From positions 110,254,833 to 110,318,832 of the forward strand of contig OZ018321.1 in the NCBI GenBank assembly GCA_963969495.1: a stretch of 64,000 bases of DNA. The letters run 5' to 3'. A program made the translations under genes and the position numbers. The notes beneath the pieces were generated by a model. That model did no database searches. It worked only from the letters and a program-made list of their open reading frames with translations, and was not told where the DNA came from. Position 1 is the first letter of the stretch. The number at the start of each line of letters is the position of its first letter. Shown piece by piece: positions 21,722-32,752 of this stretch. The stretch comes from Ceratothoa steindachneri. Its lineage: Eukaryota > Arthropoda > Malacostraca > Isopoda > Cymothoidae.

Positions 21722-22047
21722 GTTTTGTATATATTAATATTGTTTGTATATATCTATAGCTGCATGATTTAGTTCTTGACAAGCCTTGATTGGTGATACC
21801 CTTATTTCTGGACGCAATCCTCTGGATGTAGTTTTCCTGGGAGTTTGGGTGCCTTAAAAAAAGAGGCCGTTTGACTCGGATGACCTATGATGAGCCCTTG
21901 TGGCTTTTGTCATATGTTATATTATATTGTGGGGGACTTTGGTGATGGTGCTTTTTGTGGGTGGGTTTTGACGGATTCGGATGACCTTTGATAGGCCCTT
22001 GTGGCTTTTGTTATCCGTGAAATTATGTTATGTTATGTTATGTTATT
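21722..22047 (+). repeat. CR1 3' UTR with internal duplication and TTATG tail
   Basis: The motif GCCCTTGTGGCTTTTGT occurs twice (about 21892 and 21990), each preceded by CGGATGACC and a TTTGAC/TTTTGACGG context. The element closes with four to five TTATG units (22022-22047). Such short tandem tails are typical of CR1-like LINE 3' ends. Confidence 0.75.
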
Positions 22048-22500
22048 AATAGATGCGTAAAGGGCTTCAATTCGTCTTTTACACATTCTTTAGCTGCGGT
22101 TTCGAAATTCGCGTTCTTCAGCTTTTTATTAAATAGTCATATGTAAAATAATCCCCATTTTTTTTCATTTATTTAAATTCTAATGGGAAATGACATACTC
22201 GTATTTACCTCTCGCGTAAATGAAGATGACATGTGCCAATAATGCACCCATTGATATCCTTTCTAGTTTTCCCAAAGTTTCAGGGGATCGATCTAGTTAA
22301 GGCATTCAAATGTCATTTTGAAGTAAAATGAATTGTTAGGTTGGAAAGAGACTAGGACTACATTAAGCGAACCACAAATAGAAGCCCTGCCTTTTTGAAG
22401 TAGTTGTTCAAAGAATCCTTGAAACCCATGAAAAGAGAAGCTATTAACATCGTTTACGCAAAGACCATTATGATAATCCCGATTAAGAACCTATTAAAAG
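22048..22500. other. No recognisable gene
   Basis: AT-rich sequence without motif or repeat that I can identify. Confidence 0.4.
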
Positions 22501-22648
22501 TAACTTAAATTAACCTAAACTAATTTAACCTAACCTAAACTAAGTTCACCTAACCTGTCCTAACCTAACCTAATCTAACCTGAACCTAACATAACCTAAA
22601 CCTAACCTAACCTAAACCTAACCTAACCGAGCCTAACATAACTAACTC
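22501..22648. repeat. Degenerate CCTAA/TTAGG pentanucleotide array
   Basis: About 150 bp composed mainly of TAACC/CCTAA units with occasional extra A (CCTAAA) or substitutions. The complement of CCTAA is TTAGG, the ancestral arthropod telomere repeat. The array is interstitial, degenerate and oriented with the C-rich strand on plus. Confidence 0.85.
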
Positions 22649-23470
22649 TTTAATAAATCCTTCGAGGAGCTCTCGTTATCCTACTGGGTAAGGTCTTAGA
22701 CCTCCGCGGCTAGGCACGAACAATCTCGGCCGTTGTAAAGATCTAGTCACAACACTGCTGATCTTGCCCTTTCCTTTTATCGTACACACAACGCAACACT
22801 CCTTGGTCCCAGAACCCGTCGAAGGGGCCTCCATATTCACGCCTCCTTGATGTGAAACGCAAGGGGTCAGGAGGAGTTGCCTAGTCGGTGGTTGGTGGCA
22901 TCACTCTTCTGTTCATATGTGGCAAACGTTGCAATGAATAATCAGGGGCAGCAATTTTTTCCCATAATTTCGACTTTTAGAATGTTTGGCATCGGAGTCT
23001 AATTGGACTTCGGAAAAACAAATTGTGCCTCAAAATATTAATGTCATTTCCATCGAGTAATAAATCTCCACGGATCTAAAGGAGCGTAAATGTAATAATC
23101 TTCTTTTCCACAAAGAAGATAAACAGAAGGGATAAGTTTTCAAGGCAGGCTCGAAGGCACCGAGGGAAGGGGTGTATAAGGGTATTGTAGCTGAGAGGTC
23201 ATTTAAAATTCTTGCGACAAATACAGAGAAAACGCTGAAACCTATGCAGTAAAGCTGACTACTAGAAACATTCAGTAGGGAGGGGTGCGATAGAGGCAGT
23301 GAGGAAGTTGAGGTTTAAGGAATTAATATGGTAGATTAGATGCGTTGGAGCCAAATTATTTGTTAGTGATCTCACCAAAAAAAATCGTGACGTGACCATT
23401 GGAAATTGGAAATTTGGGAGAAAAATTGCTTGCACTAGAGAAAATAGAAGATGGGAAAATATTTAGAGTA

Positions 23471-23473
<3 letters not shown>
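22649..23473. other. No recognisable gene
   Basis: I see no coding relic or repeat structure here beyond ordinary sequence. Confidence 0.4.

Positions 23474-23546
<73 letters not shown>
23474..23546. repeat. (TA)n microsatellite
   Basis: About 73 bp of pure TA. Its flanks are not palindromic. Confidence 0.97.
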
Positions 23547-23549
<3 letters not shown>

Positions 23550-23833
23550 TCTAGAAGACAAAGGCGGAAAGGAAGATCATGGCTTAAAAGAACTTCACAA
23601 ACAGAAAACCTTCTCAACTCTCGAGAGTCTCCTGTAAGACGCATCGTAAAACATCCTATCCAGAAGCAACTTTGAGTTTGTGGTGCTAGTGTTATATAAT
23701 AGTTAGGCTACTAGCACCAAATTGCAGGATTTAATAAGCCCAGCGAGAAACTCCACAAATGGACGCTCGGTGGATATATCAAATCCTAACAAATTGCTTT
23801 ACATGTAAAGAACGGAAATAATATGTCTAATGT

Positions 23834-23925
23834 GAGAATAAGGAGATGAAAATATATATGTTAATTTGTATATATTAATTTTTATAGAGAATAAGGAAAT
23901 GAAAATACATATCTTAATTTGTATA
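23834..23925. repeat. Tandem duplication, period 53 bp
   Basis: GAGAATAAGGAGATGAAAAT at 23834 recurs as GAGAATAAGGAAATGAAAAT at 23887, and both run on into TTAATTTGTATA. Two copies of about 39 bp are recognisable. Confidence 0.8.
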
Positions 23926-26039
23926 AATAGAGATGGGGCAAGCGGTCGGTAGAGTCACGCGCGGGAACACATAAAATCCCAACGCGGGAAGCAGATATCA
24001 GGTCAGACACCTGAATCAATACGAGGTCATGCATAAACAGACATTCGCGTCTTGAGAAAGATTTATCAGAAAACGGGAAGCTACAAAGCAGCTGGGAAAA
24101 TACAGACTTTGACCAAGAAAATTTTTAACACAGATCTGTTACAAGCTATTCCTACAATAAAGATAAAACTATTGTAAATATGTAGGTATATCTTAGACAC
24201 ACATCTGTTCGGTAGCTCCACCCCAGGTGTGGAAATTAATGAACCAGATCAGTGGGATCTGCCCCCACGGACAAGTCTAGGTCACGCCCCTTAGGAAACG
24301 AAAACATAATATATAGTAAGACATTTATTATTACAAAAGTGAGAAGAACAACCATTGTCAGAGAAAGAGAACCATTATTTGTTAACAGCGTTTACTGCCT
24401 TGGTAGCGTCACGGAACTCGTTTAATTCGCCTAAGTCCTGTCGCATTTGACCGCAAAGTACTCGTGCCGCTTACCCCTTTAATAGGCCAGTGTAAGAATA
24501 AAATTATATTTTTTTACTACGTCCTTTTCGAATTCCTTATTTACCCCAATTACCGGGAGACCTTCGGTAAAGAGTCAGAAAACAATTCGACGGAGGTATA
24601 AAGTAAGTCCAGTTGCCAAAGGTCCTCACCACGCGTCGTGCGTAATAGCAACGTCGACTCACCTTTGTGATATCTATCCAGCTCCCACTAACCGGGTAAC
24701 TTTTACCTCCACTTTCCTATTAGAGAAACCACCTTTTACCATCCCTTTTCATCATCCATAAACCGATCCCCCATTCACGTATAAACAGTCCATCTATAAA
24801 CCTGGCGACACCCATTTAAGTTATTCCCCATCCCTAAAATCTGCTTAAGCTCTTAGTATTGTGTACCAACGTATTTGTGATTGCTTATGATATAGCTTCT
24901 CTAGTAAGGATTGCTACTACTACCATTAAAGATAGTCCTTTCCTTTAGTCCACTTGTATCTATTTATTTTCCTTTCTTTTGTCTATCTATCCCCAATTCA
25001 TCCTTCCAGAAATCGTCCTCGTTAGTTACGCAAATATCCCTTCTTTTCTCAATTATAATTCAGTCAAAGTTCTAAAGATGATGCCCGGAACGAGACGGGC
25101 CTCCCCACCATGCCGGAGCGTCCTGTTTTCTTCTTGCTTTTGTTCTTTTTCTTGTTTTTTACGTTTATGGTTCATGTTTGGTTTTTGCTTTTGTATGGCT
25201 TGTTTTTTATGTCAATTTCAAAATAGCGTTGTACTATGCTGAAATTTTAATTACGCCGATTTATACCCTTGCTAATAAGCAACAGATGGGCACTTAAAAA
25301 AAAAAGAAGCAAAAATCTAAAAACGATGCAGTTACATAGAGTCGGAATAAGAGCTTCATTTTTTCAAAGTAACTTTCCCGATCTGTTTATAAATTCAAAT
25401 TGTATTAGGTTGACCTACAGAGAACCCGGGGGTTCATTGTGTATTCCTCACGTGCAGAGAGAACTCTAGATATAATTAGGTCTTATATCTTCAGTTCTCT
25501 TAAATAATGCAATTGTTTCTTTCATTAGTGTCGCGAATCGTGCGAAATTGCCTCTTTTACTTAGAATTTGCATTCACTGCTACGTTGCCTTTTCTGTATA
25601 ATTCTAAGCCATTTTACAGAGAAGCTAAATGTGAGCCTTATGTTAGAAGTAATTTAATTGTGCGCGCGTGTATTTGAAATGTAAATTGTTTATACATACG
25701 TTTTAATTATCCCTTTCTTTCCAATTTCTTCGTTTTGTCCCTTCCTGAGATTTGTGCCTCGTTCTTGAGACCACTCTCGCTACTGCACTGGTCCTCTTTT
25801 ACTCCTTTTTCTCCTTATTTTAACTCATTAGCAAACCAAGGAAATCAATGACCCATTCCTGTTACATTTCCTCTGAAACTACACATCAAGCAACCTCTTC
25901 GTTTTGTTCTTCGGGCTCGTCTTCCCCACATATATACTTTCCCTAACCCTACTATTTTTACCAACCTTTAATCACCCCCTCGCGCACGGAAACCTTAATT
26001 TTTTTTATTAATAAAAAAATTCCCATGAAACTTTTAGCC
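23926..26039. other. No recognisable gene
   Basis: The sequence from 24980 to 25470 has frames of low complexity on plus. The upstream boundary of the LINE that follows could lie anywhere from about 25080 to 26040. I see nothing else to assign. Confidence 0.35.
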
Positions 26040-26239
26040 CCTCACGTAAAAAGCAACATTTCCTTGAATTGCTCAAAGGGGCGATTCCGCGTCGCCAATG
26101 CTCGAGATGAATTCTACAGAGCGACCAAGCCAAGATCGGCCCGTCCGGCCCCGGTGCTCGCTTAGGCGGGGAATCCCAAAATAAGACCAAACGTGCGCAG
26201 AGCGGAGCCTCGATTACGTCGGAGCCCCTCATTCAGAGG

Positions 26240-27408
26240 TTACTTTGCGTTTTCGAGCCCGCTGGTTTCAAACGCTTCTTAGTTATTAACTCCATTGATG
26301 ACAGCATGTTAGCCAAGGGCAACATGATCCATCAGAGGAGAGCTTTAGCTGGTGTAATTGGTAGAGAGCCGACGGTAACCCGTTTCTCGGAGGAGGGCAT
26401 TCTGGCGAATGCGGCAGATCCCTCCGAGGTGGCCAAAATAGGTGCTCTTCGGAAACATAATGGCACCCCGGTGAGTCTGATGCCGCACTCTGCCATGAAC
26501 TTTGTGAAAGGAGTAGTTTCTGCAAGAGAACTCGTGGACTACTCCATAGAAGATATCACCCCAGAGCTGGCCGACCACTGCCGTGGAGGTGCTTTAATGT
26601 CACCGCTTTGGCCATAAGAATCTCTCATGTAAACGTGCAAAAGTCGGGGTCACCCGAAGTCTGTGTAAATTGTTCCAAGGCCACACACGATAAGTTCAAA
26701 TCGTGTGTGGCCAAGTGTGTCAATTGCGGAGAGCCGCACCCCACTTCTTCGAAGCAATGTGGTGCATATCTCCTTGAGAAAGAAATCCTGGCCGTTCAGG
26801 CCCAGGATCGTCTCTCATTCCGCGAGGCCAAGGACTTGGTCCTGGCGCGCCGGCTCTGCCTGGGACATCGTACGCGTCAATGCTTAGAAAGACACCCTCT
26901 GCTCCTGGCACATCCAGGCCAACAAGCACGGTTGTTTCCGTGCCCATTCAGAGCCCTTCTGTGGGTTCTACTCAACCCAGGCGCTCCCCTGGTAAAGCTG
27001 GCGGCACAAAAGGGTTCACACCCAACCACGGATAAAACCAGGGCTCCCCTTTTCCCTAGCGTGACCGTTTCCCGTAAGGAGAAACTCCACGCGCCTCCAC
27101 CGAGTCGTTAGACTCACAAAAGGCAACACCTCTGAAGTTCGTTGCCAGGCCATCTTCTGGGGTTCCTAAAGCTGCCCCCTGAAAGGAGAAGAGCAACAAA
27201 GGAGCTTCGACTCCTTCGTCCACGCCTCGTGGTGGGCTGGGTGGCTCGGAGACAGTTGATCCTCGAAAAAAGGCCCCCTCGCCTCCAAAGGCGCAACGCC
27301 CGCCTAAGGTTTCGAGGGGAAGGGAGCAAAACACTCGCATAGTGAGCCCAACCTCCCCCAATAAGTCTTCGAAGGCGACAGCGCCTTCAGCACATTGTCC
27401 GGCCAACA
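26240..27408 (+). pseudogene. LINE ORF1 relic with zinc knuckles
   Basis: The frame is open from upstream of the ATG at 26306: EPAGFKRFLVINSIDDS, then RRALAGVIGREPTVTRFSEE, NAADPSEVAKIGALRKHNGT and VKGVVSARELVDYSIEDI. This resembles the RNA-binding fold before the zinc knuckles in ORF1 of I- and Jockey-type LINEs. A frame change near 26600 leads into VCVNCSKATHDKFKSCVAKC and CVNCGEPHPTSSKQC, two CCHC-type knuckles, followed by LLEKEILAVQAQDRLSFREA, a stretch commonly seen right after them. The tail is Pro/Ser/Arg-rich and frames shift repeatedly. The protein would bind the LINE RNA. Confidence 0.8.
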
Positions 27409-30400
27409 GTGCCTAGGGTTCTGCCTCCGAGAAGCGTACGTCCATTCCCGTGAGGGTCTTCTCTTTGAAGATGGCACCCGCGTCTCCTCTAAGCTATGCC
27501 TGGAGGGTATATTCCTTCAATGGAATTGCCGCGAACTCCGGGCCAACTGGGAGGAGCTGCGGAGGCTCGTCTCGTCCCGTTCCCCGTTAGCTATTTTTCT
27601 GCAGGAGACCTTGCTAGTTGCGTGCCCCCTGCCCACCCTCCCGGGGTATAAGAGTTTTGCGACCCCACCACCAAAGGATGAGGGCCGGGCTAAGGGATGC
27701 GCGGTTTACACTTTAGGTACCTCCTTTCAGGCAGTGGCTGTGCAGCTTCACCTGGATAAGAGGTATACTGTTATTTATGTGTACATTCCACCGTCAGCTG
27801 ACTTCGAAGCGGGGAACTTCCACCGCGTCGTGGAACGGTTGCCAAGACCCTTTCTCTTGCTTGGAGATCTGAATGGCAGATATCCTCACTGGGGACACTA
27901 CTCAATAAATCCCAAGAAACATGTCCTTGCGGATCTGATCGAAGAGCTTGAGATAGGTGTCCTAAATGTGGATGAGTTTACGCATCACTGCCCGAGAGCT
28001 GCCTTATTTTCTTGCCTTGATCTATTTCTGTGCTCTCCGGATGCATAGCCTGATTTTGATTGGGGGGTGATCGATGACCTCCATGGTAGTGATCACTTTT
28101 CCATTCAAATATCATTTTCTGGGCTGCTGCCGCCTGAGAGCCCGCCCCGGTGTTGCTTGGCGCAGGCACGGTGGCCTGCATTCCAGGAAATGACTGAATT
28201 CTCTATCTTAGTCGAGGAGTTTAGGTCGGTAGATGAGGCCGTTGAGTTCTTCTCCAACAACATCATCGCCTCTCGCCTGACTACTATTCTTAGAACGTCT
28301 GGACTTTTGCACTCCGACCACTCCCTTGGTGGTCAGCCGAGTGTGAGACGGCCCTCAAACAGAAGCGTTATGCCTACAAGCGTTATAAGGGCTGCCCGAA
28401 CGATTTCACTGTCGCTGAATTTCGTCGGGCTAGGATTAGGTTCCGGTATATTTTGAAGCACACCCGCCTCTCCTCCTTGCGGGCATACGTGTCTTCACTT
28501 AACGGGAAGACCTCTCTAGCAGAGGTGTGGAAGCGGGTCAAAAGGATTCGGGGCAATTTCTCGCAGGACCCCTCCCCCGCCTGCATTCAATGCACAGTGT
28601 GATGTCGTGGAAGGCCGCCGGCTGGACTTTACCTCCAGAGGCGGAGAACCCTTCAACGACAGGTTTGCTTTGAGTGAGTTGCGTTCCACTCTTGCTTCGT
28701 GCGCGGACACCACCCATGGTCCAGACGATGTCCCGTATGCCATGCTTCGACACCTGGGTGAGCGAGGTATAGCCTTTCTGTTAGATTTATTCAACAGGAT
28801 CTGGGTAGAGGGTAGCCTCCCGGACTCCTGGCGAATCGTTACTTTGCTAGCTTTTCGCAAACTGGGGAGACATCATTCTACCACTGCAGGTTTCATTCCA
28901 TTTTCTCTAACCTCCTTCATGTGCAAGTTAATGGGGAAATTGGTAAATGTTAGATTAGCCTTTTTCTGGATAGCGGAGGCCATTTGTGCTCCGCGCAGTG
29001 CGGCTTCCACAATTTCCATTCCACGTCGGATGCTCTGCTTTGACTGGAAAATGCGAGGCCTTCCTTCGTAGACAGCACTTCGCCACGGTGTTTTTCTATC
29101 TGGAGAAGGATTATGATACCACATGGCGGTACGGTATCATGGAGACCCTCCACGCGATGGGGGCGAGAGGACGCCTCCCAGTATTTATATCTGAATTTTT
29201 GCGAGATCGCCTATTCCGCGTACGGGTTGGTGGAACCCTCTCCGGCCTAATGGAGCAGGAAGAGGGGGTCCCGCAGGGAAATGTCTTCAGCCTTACACTC
29301 TTTGCCTTGAGCATCAACGGCATTACCTCGGTGCTGCCAAAAGATGTATCTGCTACGCTTTACGTGGACGACCTTTCGATATCTTTCTGCGCGGCCCAGA
29401 TAACAACTCTGGAGCGTCGACTCCAACAGGCATTGAAGCGCCTCTTTCGCTATGCGGAAGCCCACAGGTTTCGGTTCTCTCTGGCCAAGACTAAGGTGGT
29501 GCACTTCTGCCGCCATCCACGGCTCAACCCCGACTCAGATTTATTTCTTAAAGGGGTGCGCCTGGAAGTGGTTGACCCGCACCTGGGAGGCTGATAATCA
29601 CAGCCCTAGGGTCTCTTGTGTCAGCGCCATGGATATTCTTCGTTCTGTGACGTTCAGCGCCTGGGCTGCTGATAGGGCTAGTACCTTACTTTCTTATCGA
29701 TCCTTTGTCCGTTCTAAGCTCGACTACGGTTTTGAGTTTTATGCATCCGCAGCCGAACGACTATTGCCGAAGGTGGACTCGATCCAACACACCGGCCTCC
29801 GCTTGGCGACCGCTGCCTTCCGCACGTCTCCTATTGAGAGCTTGCTTGTTGATGCTGGAGAGATGCCATTATCTATGCGCCGTGCACAGTGCATTACTGG
29901 TCTGTAGGCACGAGCGCAGCATCTCTCTTTGTCGCCAACGGCTCTCAAAGTATCCGCAGCTTGTTTCGACGGTGCCTATGCCGCCCTGAGACGCAAGTCA
30001 TACCCTAAGCCAGTGGCGCCGATGGCACCCCTGGTTCTGCTAAGAATGCCACCCTGGAGGGTACCACCGTTAGCTATTTGTCGCCTGGCTTCTGCTCCTA
30101 ATGCTTCTACAGCACCGAGAGTATTGCGTTCGACCTTTTGGGAGCACGTCTCGTGTCACGCTGAAACTGTGCCAGGGTATACGGATGGCTCCACGTCCGA
30201 AGAGAGGGTCGGTTTCCACGCCGTATTCCCTCTGTTTGAAGTCAGCGGGGCTCTACCGGGCGCCGTGTCTGTCTTCACGGCTGAGTTGGTGGAAATTCAC
30301 CACTCGGTACGGGAAATTACGCGATGTGCCTGGTTTGAAGACCAGATCGTGATTTATAGCGACTCACAGAGTACCCTGAGTGCTCTCGGGGCATTGGAAT

Positions 30401-31011
30401 CTCCGCACCCTCTGGCTCGCGATATCCGTGATGCCACGATTTTAGTGAGCTGGGTGGATGTCGAGATTATCGTCTGCTGGGTTACTGGACATGTCGAAAT
30501 TGCAGGGAATGAGCGCGCCGATGAGAGCGCCAAAGAGTCTGAGAGGACCCGGCGACCGGACCAGCGTTTCGTTCTTCCACACACAAACTACATGACAAGA
30601 ATACGGGCAGCTCTTCGGACTACTTGGCAAAGAAGATGGGAGATGGTCCAGGGGAACTCAAAGTTGCGTGCCATTGAACTGCGACTGTTCCCATGGACAT
30701 ATCCTCCAATGCCTCAACGGATTCAGGTCGCTTTCTGTTGTCTCCGAATCGGGTACACTCGTGTGACGCATCGCCATTTGATTGAGCGCTTGCCTGTGCC
30801 CTATTGTAACCACTGCGTCGTCCCCCAGACTGTTCGGAACATTCTTGTTGAATGTCCCAGTCTGGGTGATCTTCGCGCACGTTACCTGTCTCGGTCTCGG
30901 AATGGGCGGGGTCGCTACCGCCTGTCCCTTGAACTCGGGACGAGTGCGTGCACATTGACTTGTGGACTTGTAGACTTCTTTGGGGAGGCCAGCCTTCTCC
31001 CTTTTATTTAA
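27395..31011 (+). pseudogene. LINE ORF2 relic: endonuclease, RT, RNase H
   Basis: The endonuclease is in 27395-28048: IFLQWNCRELRANWEELRRL, IFLQETLLV, VIYVYIPPSADFE, LLLGDLNGRYPHWGH, then GSDHFSIQISF after a stop at 28046. RT pieces follow: PDDVPYAML-type region, LGRHHSTTAGFIPFSLTSFM, FFYLEKDYDTTWRYG (motif A, first Asp replaced by Tyr), EEGVPQGNVFSLTLFALSIN and ATLYVDDLSISF (intact YVDD). The frame 29929-31011 (360 codons) is unbroken and holds RNase H: GYTDGSTSEERVGF, FTAELVEIHH, IVIYSDSQSTLSAL, WVTGHVEIAGNERADESAKE, with all catalytic acids and the His present. It ends with YCNHCVVPQTVRNILVECPS, a Cys/His motif whose usual His is Asn. Frameshifts elsewhere and the lost motif A Asp make the protein dead. 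Confidence 0.93.
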
Positions 31012-31329
31012 CTAGTTTTTTTTGTTATTGTTTTATTTGTAGGTCGCACGTTCCTGCGCCGGAGGAAACCCCCCGACGCAGGATCACGCTTCCTCCTTGT
31101 TACGATTTTCCCTTATTATTGTTGTTGTTATTGTTTTTTATTCTTATTTTAAAGTAGCCTAGTGCTAGGCTGTGGTCAGTGCGGCGACTTGTGCCCAAGT
31201 GGGTAGTCGCCAGATCGGCTCTTAAAAAAACAAAAATTAGCATAGAGGATCGAATCAATATACCTCTTCGGTTACTTAAAATCCAGAAGTTGGTTTCGGA
31301 GCTAACCTACCAGTCACTTTTATTTTTTT

Positions 31330-32515
31330 CAGTTCTTCCTTATACGGGTTGCCAAAAACTCATAATGATGTTGTTCCTTTTAGAACAATTCTGGCCATCT
31401 ACAATTCACCTAATTACGACCTAGTAAAATTTTTAGTTTCCTTACTTTTGAATTAACGAGAAATAATTATACTGTGGATAATTCTCAGCAATTTGTAGAT
31501 GTACTCAAGCCACTCCATTCTCATTGTAAAGGGTTATGACATTTCCTCTCTCTTTACCCACATTCCACTAAATGAAACCATAGACATAATTTTAAATAAA
31601 CTCTTTCCCTCGATCTGCATTTAAAACACTTCTAGAATTAGCTGTTCACGATTCAGTTTCACATTTAATAAAAAATATACGAATAAGCTGATGGTATGGG
31701 CATAGATTTGCCACTTGGACCGACCTTCGCCAACATTTTCTTATGCTATTTGGAAACCTAATTTTTCAATAATTGTCTCAAAGAATTTAAACCTATTTCA
31801 TATAAAAGATACATAGATGACACTTTCACATTATTCCATAATTCTGCTCAGTCTGAACTTTTCTAAAATTCCATAAACTCTTATCATTCTAAAATTTCGT
31901 TTACCATAGAACACCAGAAAGAAATAATAGATATCTATTTTGGATGTTAAAAAAAATCACGGTTACTTTTTATTTTCTGTCTTCCGAAAGCCAACGTTTA
32001 CATATCAAGCTAAGTTAATATTTGTAAACCATGATCCACCGCTCCTTCAATATTTGCTCTAACTGGACCCAATTCCATTTGGAAATGGAAACACTTTCAA
32101 CTTTTAAATTGAGTAACAACCCGCCCCATATTTCCATGCGTTGTATTAGGGATTTTTAAAATAATTTTTAACCCTATAAAAATTTTGATGTTCCCCACAA
32201 GAAATTATACAACTCTTTCTCTTCTTAGGAATGAAATGGTGAATATTTTGAAAAGATTCCATCTACATTTTAATCTAACGCCAATCTTTGTAAACCCATT
32301 AAAAGTTGGCTCCTTGTTCACTGTAAAAAGACCCCACTCCTGAGATCATGCGTCCTGGAGTAGTACATTAATTTACTGGTCCCAAATGTTCTCGAGGAAA
32401 GTACATTGGATATACGGAACGCCTTATCAATATACGCCTTGATGTTCACCGAGGGGTCAGCTACAGAAGGAACACTCTGTTATCCGATCTCATTCCCATT
32501 CCTTGAAAATCCTTA
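31330..32515 (+). pseudogene. Penelope-like element relic: RT and GIY-YIG endonuclease
   Basis: No long frame survives, but the plus strand reads in pieces as a Penelope-like retroelement. YDISSLFTHIPLNETIDIIL (about 31537-31596) is the RT motif A region of this group. It is followed by ELAVHDS, DGMGMGLPLGPTFANIFLCY-like text (about 31690-31750, with frame slips) and ISYKRYIDDTFTLFHNS (about 31800-31850), which carries the YIDD active site. Further on, NFDVPHKKLYNS and FTGPKCSRGKYIGYTERLI with IRLDVHRGVSYRRNTLL (about 32370-32480) match the GIY-YIG endonuclease that distinguishes Penelope-like elements. Many stops and shifts make it an old copy. A second piece of the same region lies at 34545-34667. 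Ends are not defined. Confidence 0.82.
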
Positions 32516-32600
32516 TATATTAAAATAAATTTAAAATATTATCTTCCTCAAAATATAAATCCAGCCTTCTCATAATTGAGTCCCTATTGATCAAACAGAA

Positions 32601-32752
32601 GGGGTTTACATGTTATGTGGAGAACGGTAGGGACCTTACGTGTTATGTTAGAGTTATGTTAGGGGGCTTACATGTTATGCGTAGATAGCTAGGGTCACTC
32701 CGTGTTATGCGCAATGTCGTAGGGGCTTTACGTGTTATGGAGAATGGGATGA
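32601..32752. repeat. Tandem repeat, five 30-bp units
   Basis: Units begin at 32601, 32631, 32663, 32693 and 32723, with the shared core GG(G)(G/A)CTTTAC(A/G)TGTTATG and an ending TAG. One unit has two extra bases. The copies are diverged but clearly in register. Confidence 0.88.

Larger units (their letters stand above)
17812..22047 (+). mobile_element. CR1-like LINE, nearly full length
   Basis: A two-ORF non-LTR retrotransposon: ORF1 (17812-18947), ORF2 (19060-21721) and a 3' region ending in TTATG repeats (22022-22047). The esterase-bearing ORF1, FADD-type RT motif and short tandem-repeat tail instead of poly(A) are CR1-group features. The 5' end is not defined; the CT-rich stretch from about 17690 may be its leader. 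Frameshifts and stops are scattered over both ORFs, so the copy is dead. Confidence 0.88.
26040..31237 (+). mobile_element. I-group LINE with RNase H
   Basis: Two coding relics (ORF1 about 26240-27408; ORF2 27395-31011) and a 3' region ending TCGGCTCTTAAAAAAACAAA near 31237. The order gag-like ORF1 with zinc knuckles, endonuclease, RT, RNase H and a C-terminal Cys/His motif fits the I group of LINEs. The element is visibly GC-richer than its neighbours. The 5' end is not defined. Confidence 0.85.

Noticed and set aside
27056..27406. Minus-strand frames opposite the I-group LINE ORF1 and ORF2
   Set aside because: They are shadows of the plus-strand coding relics in GC-rich sequence.
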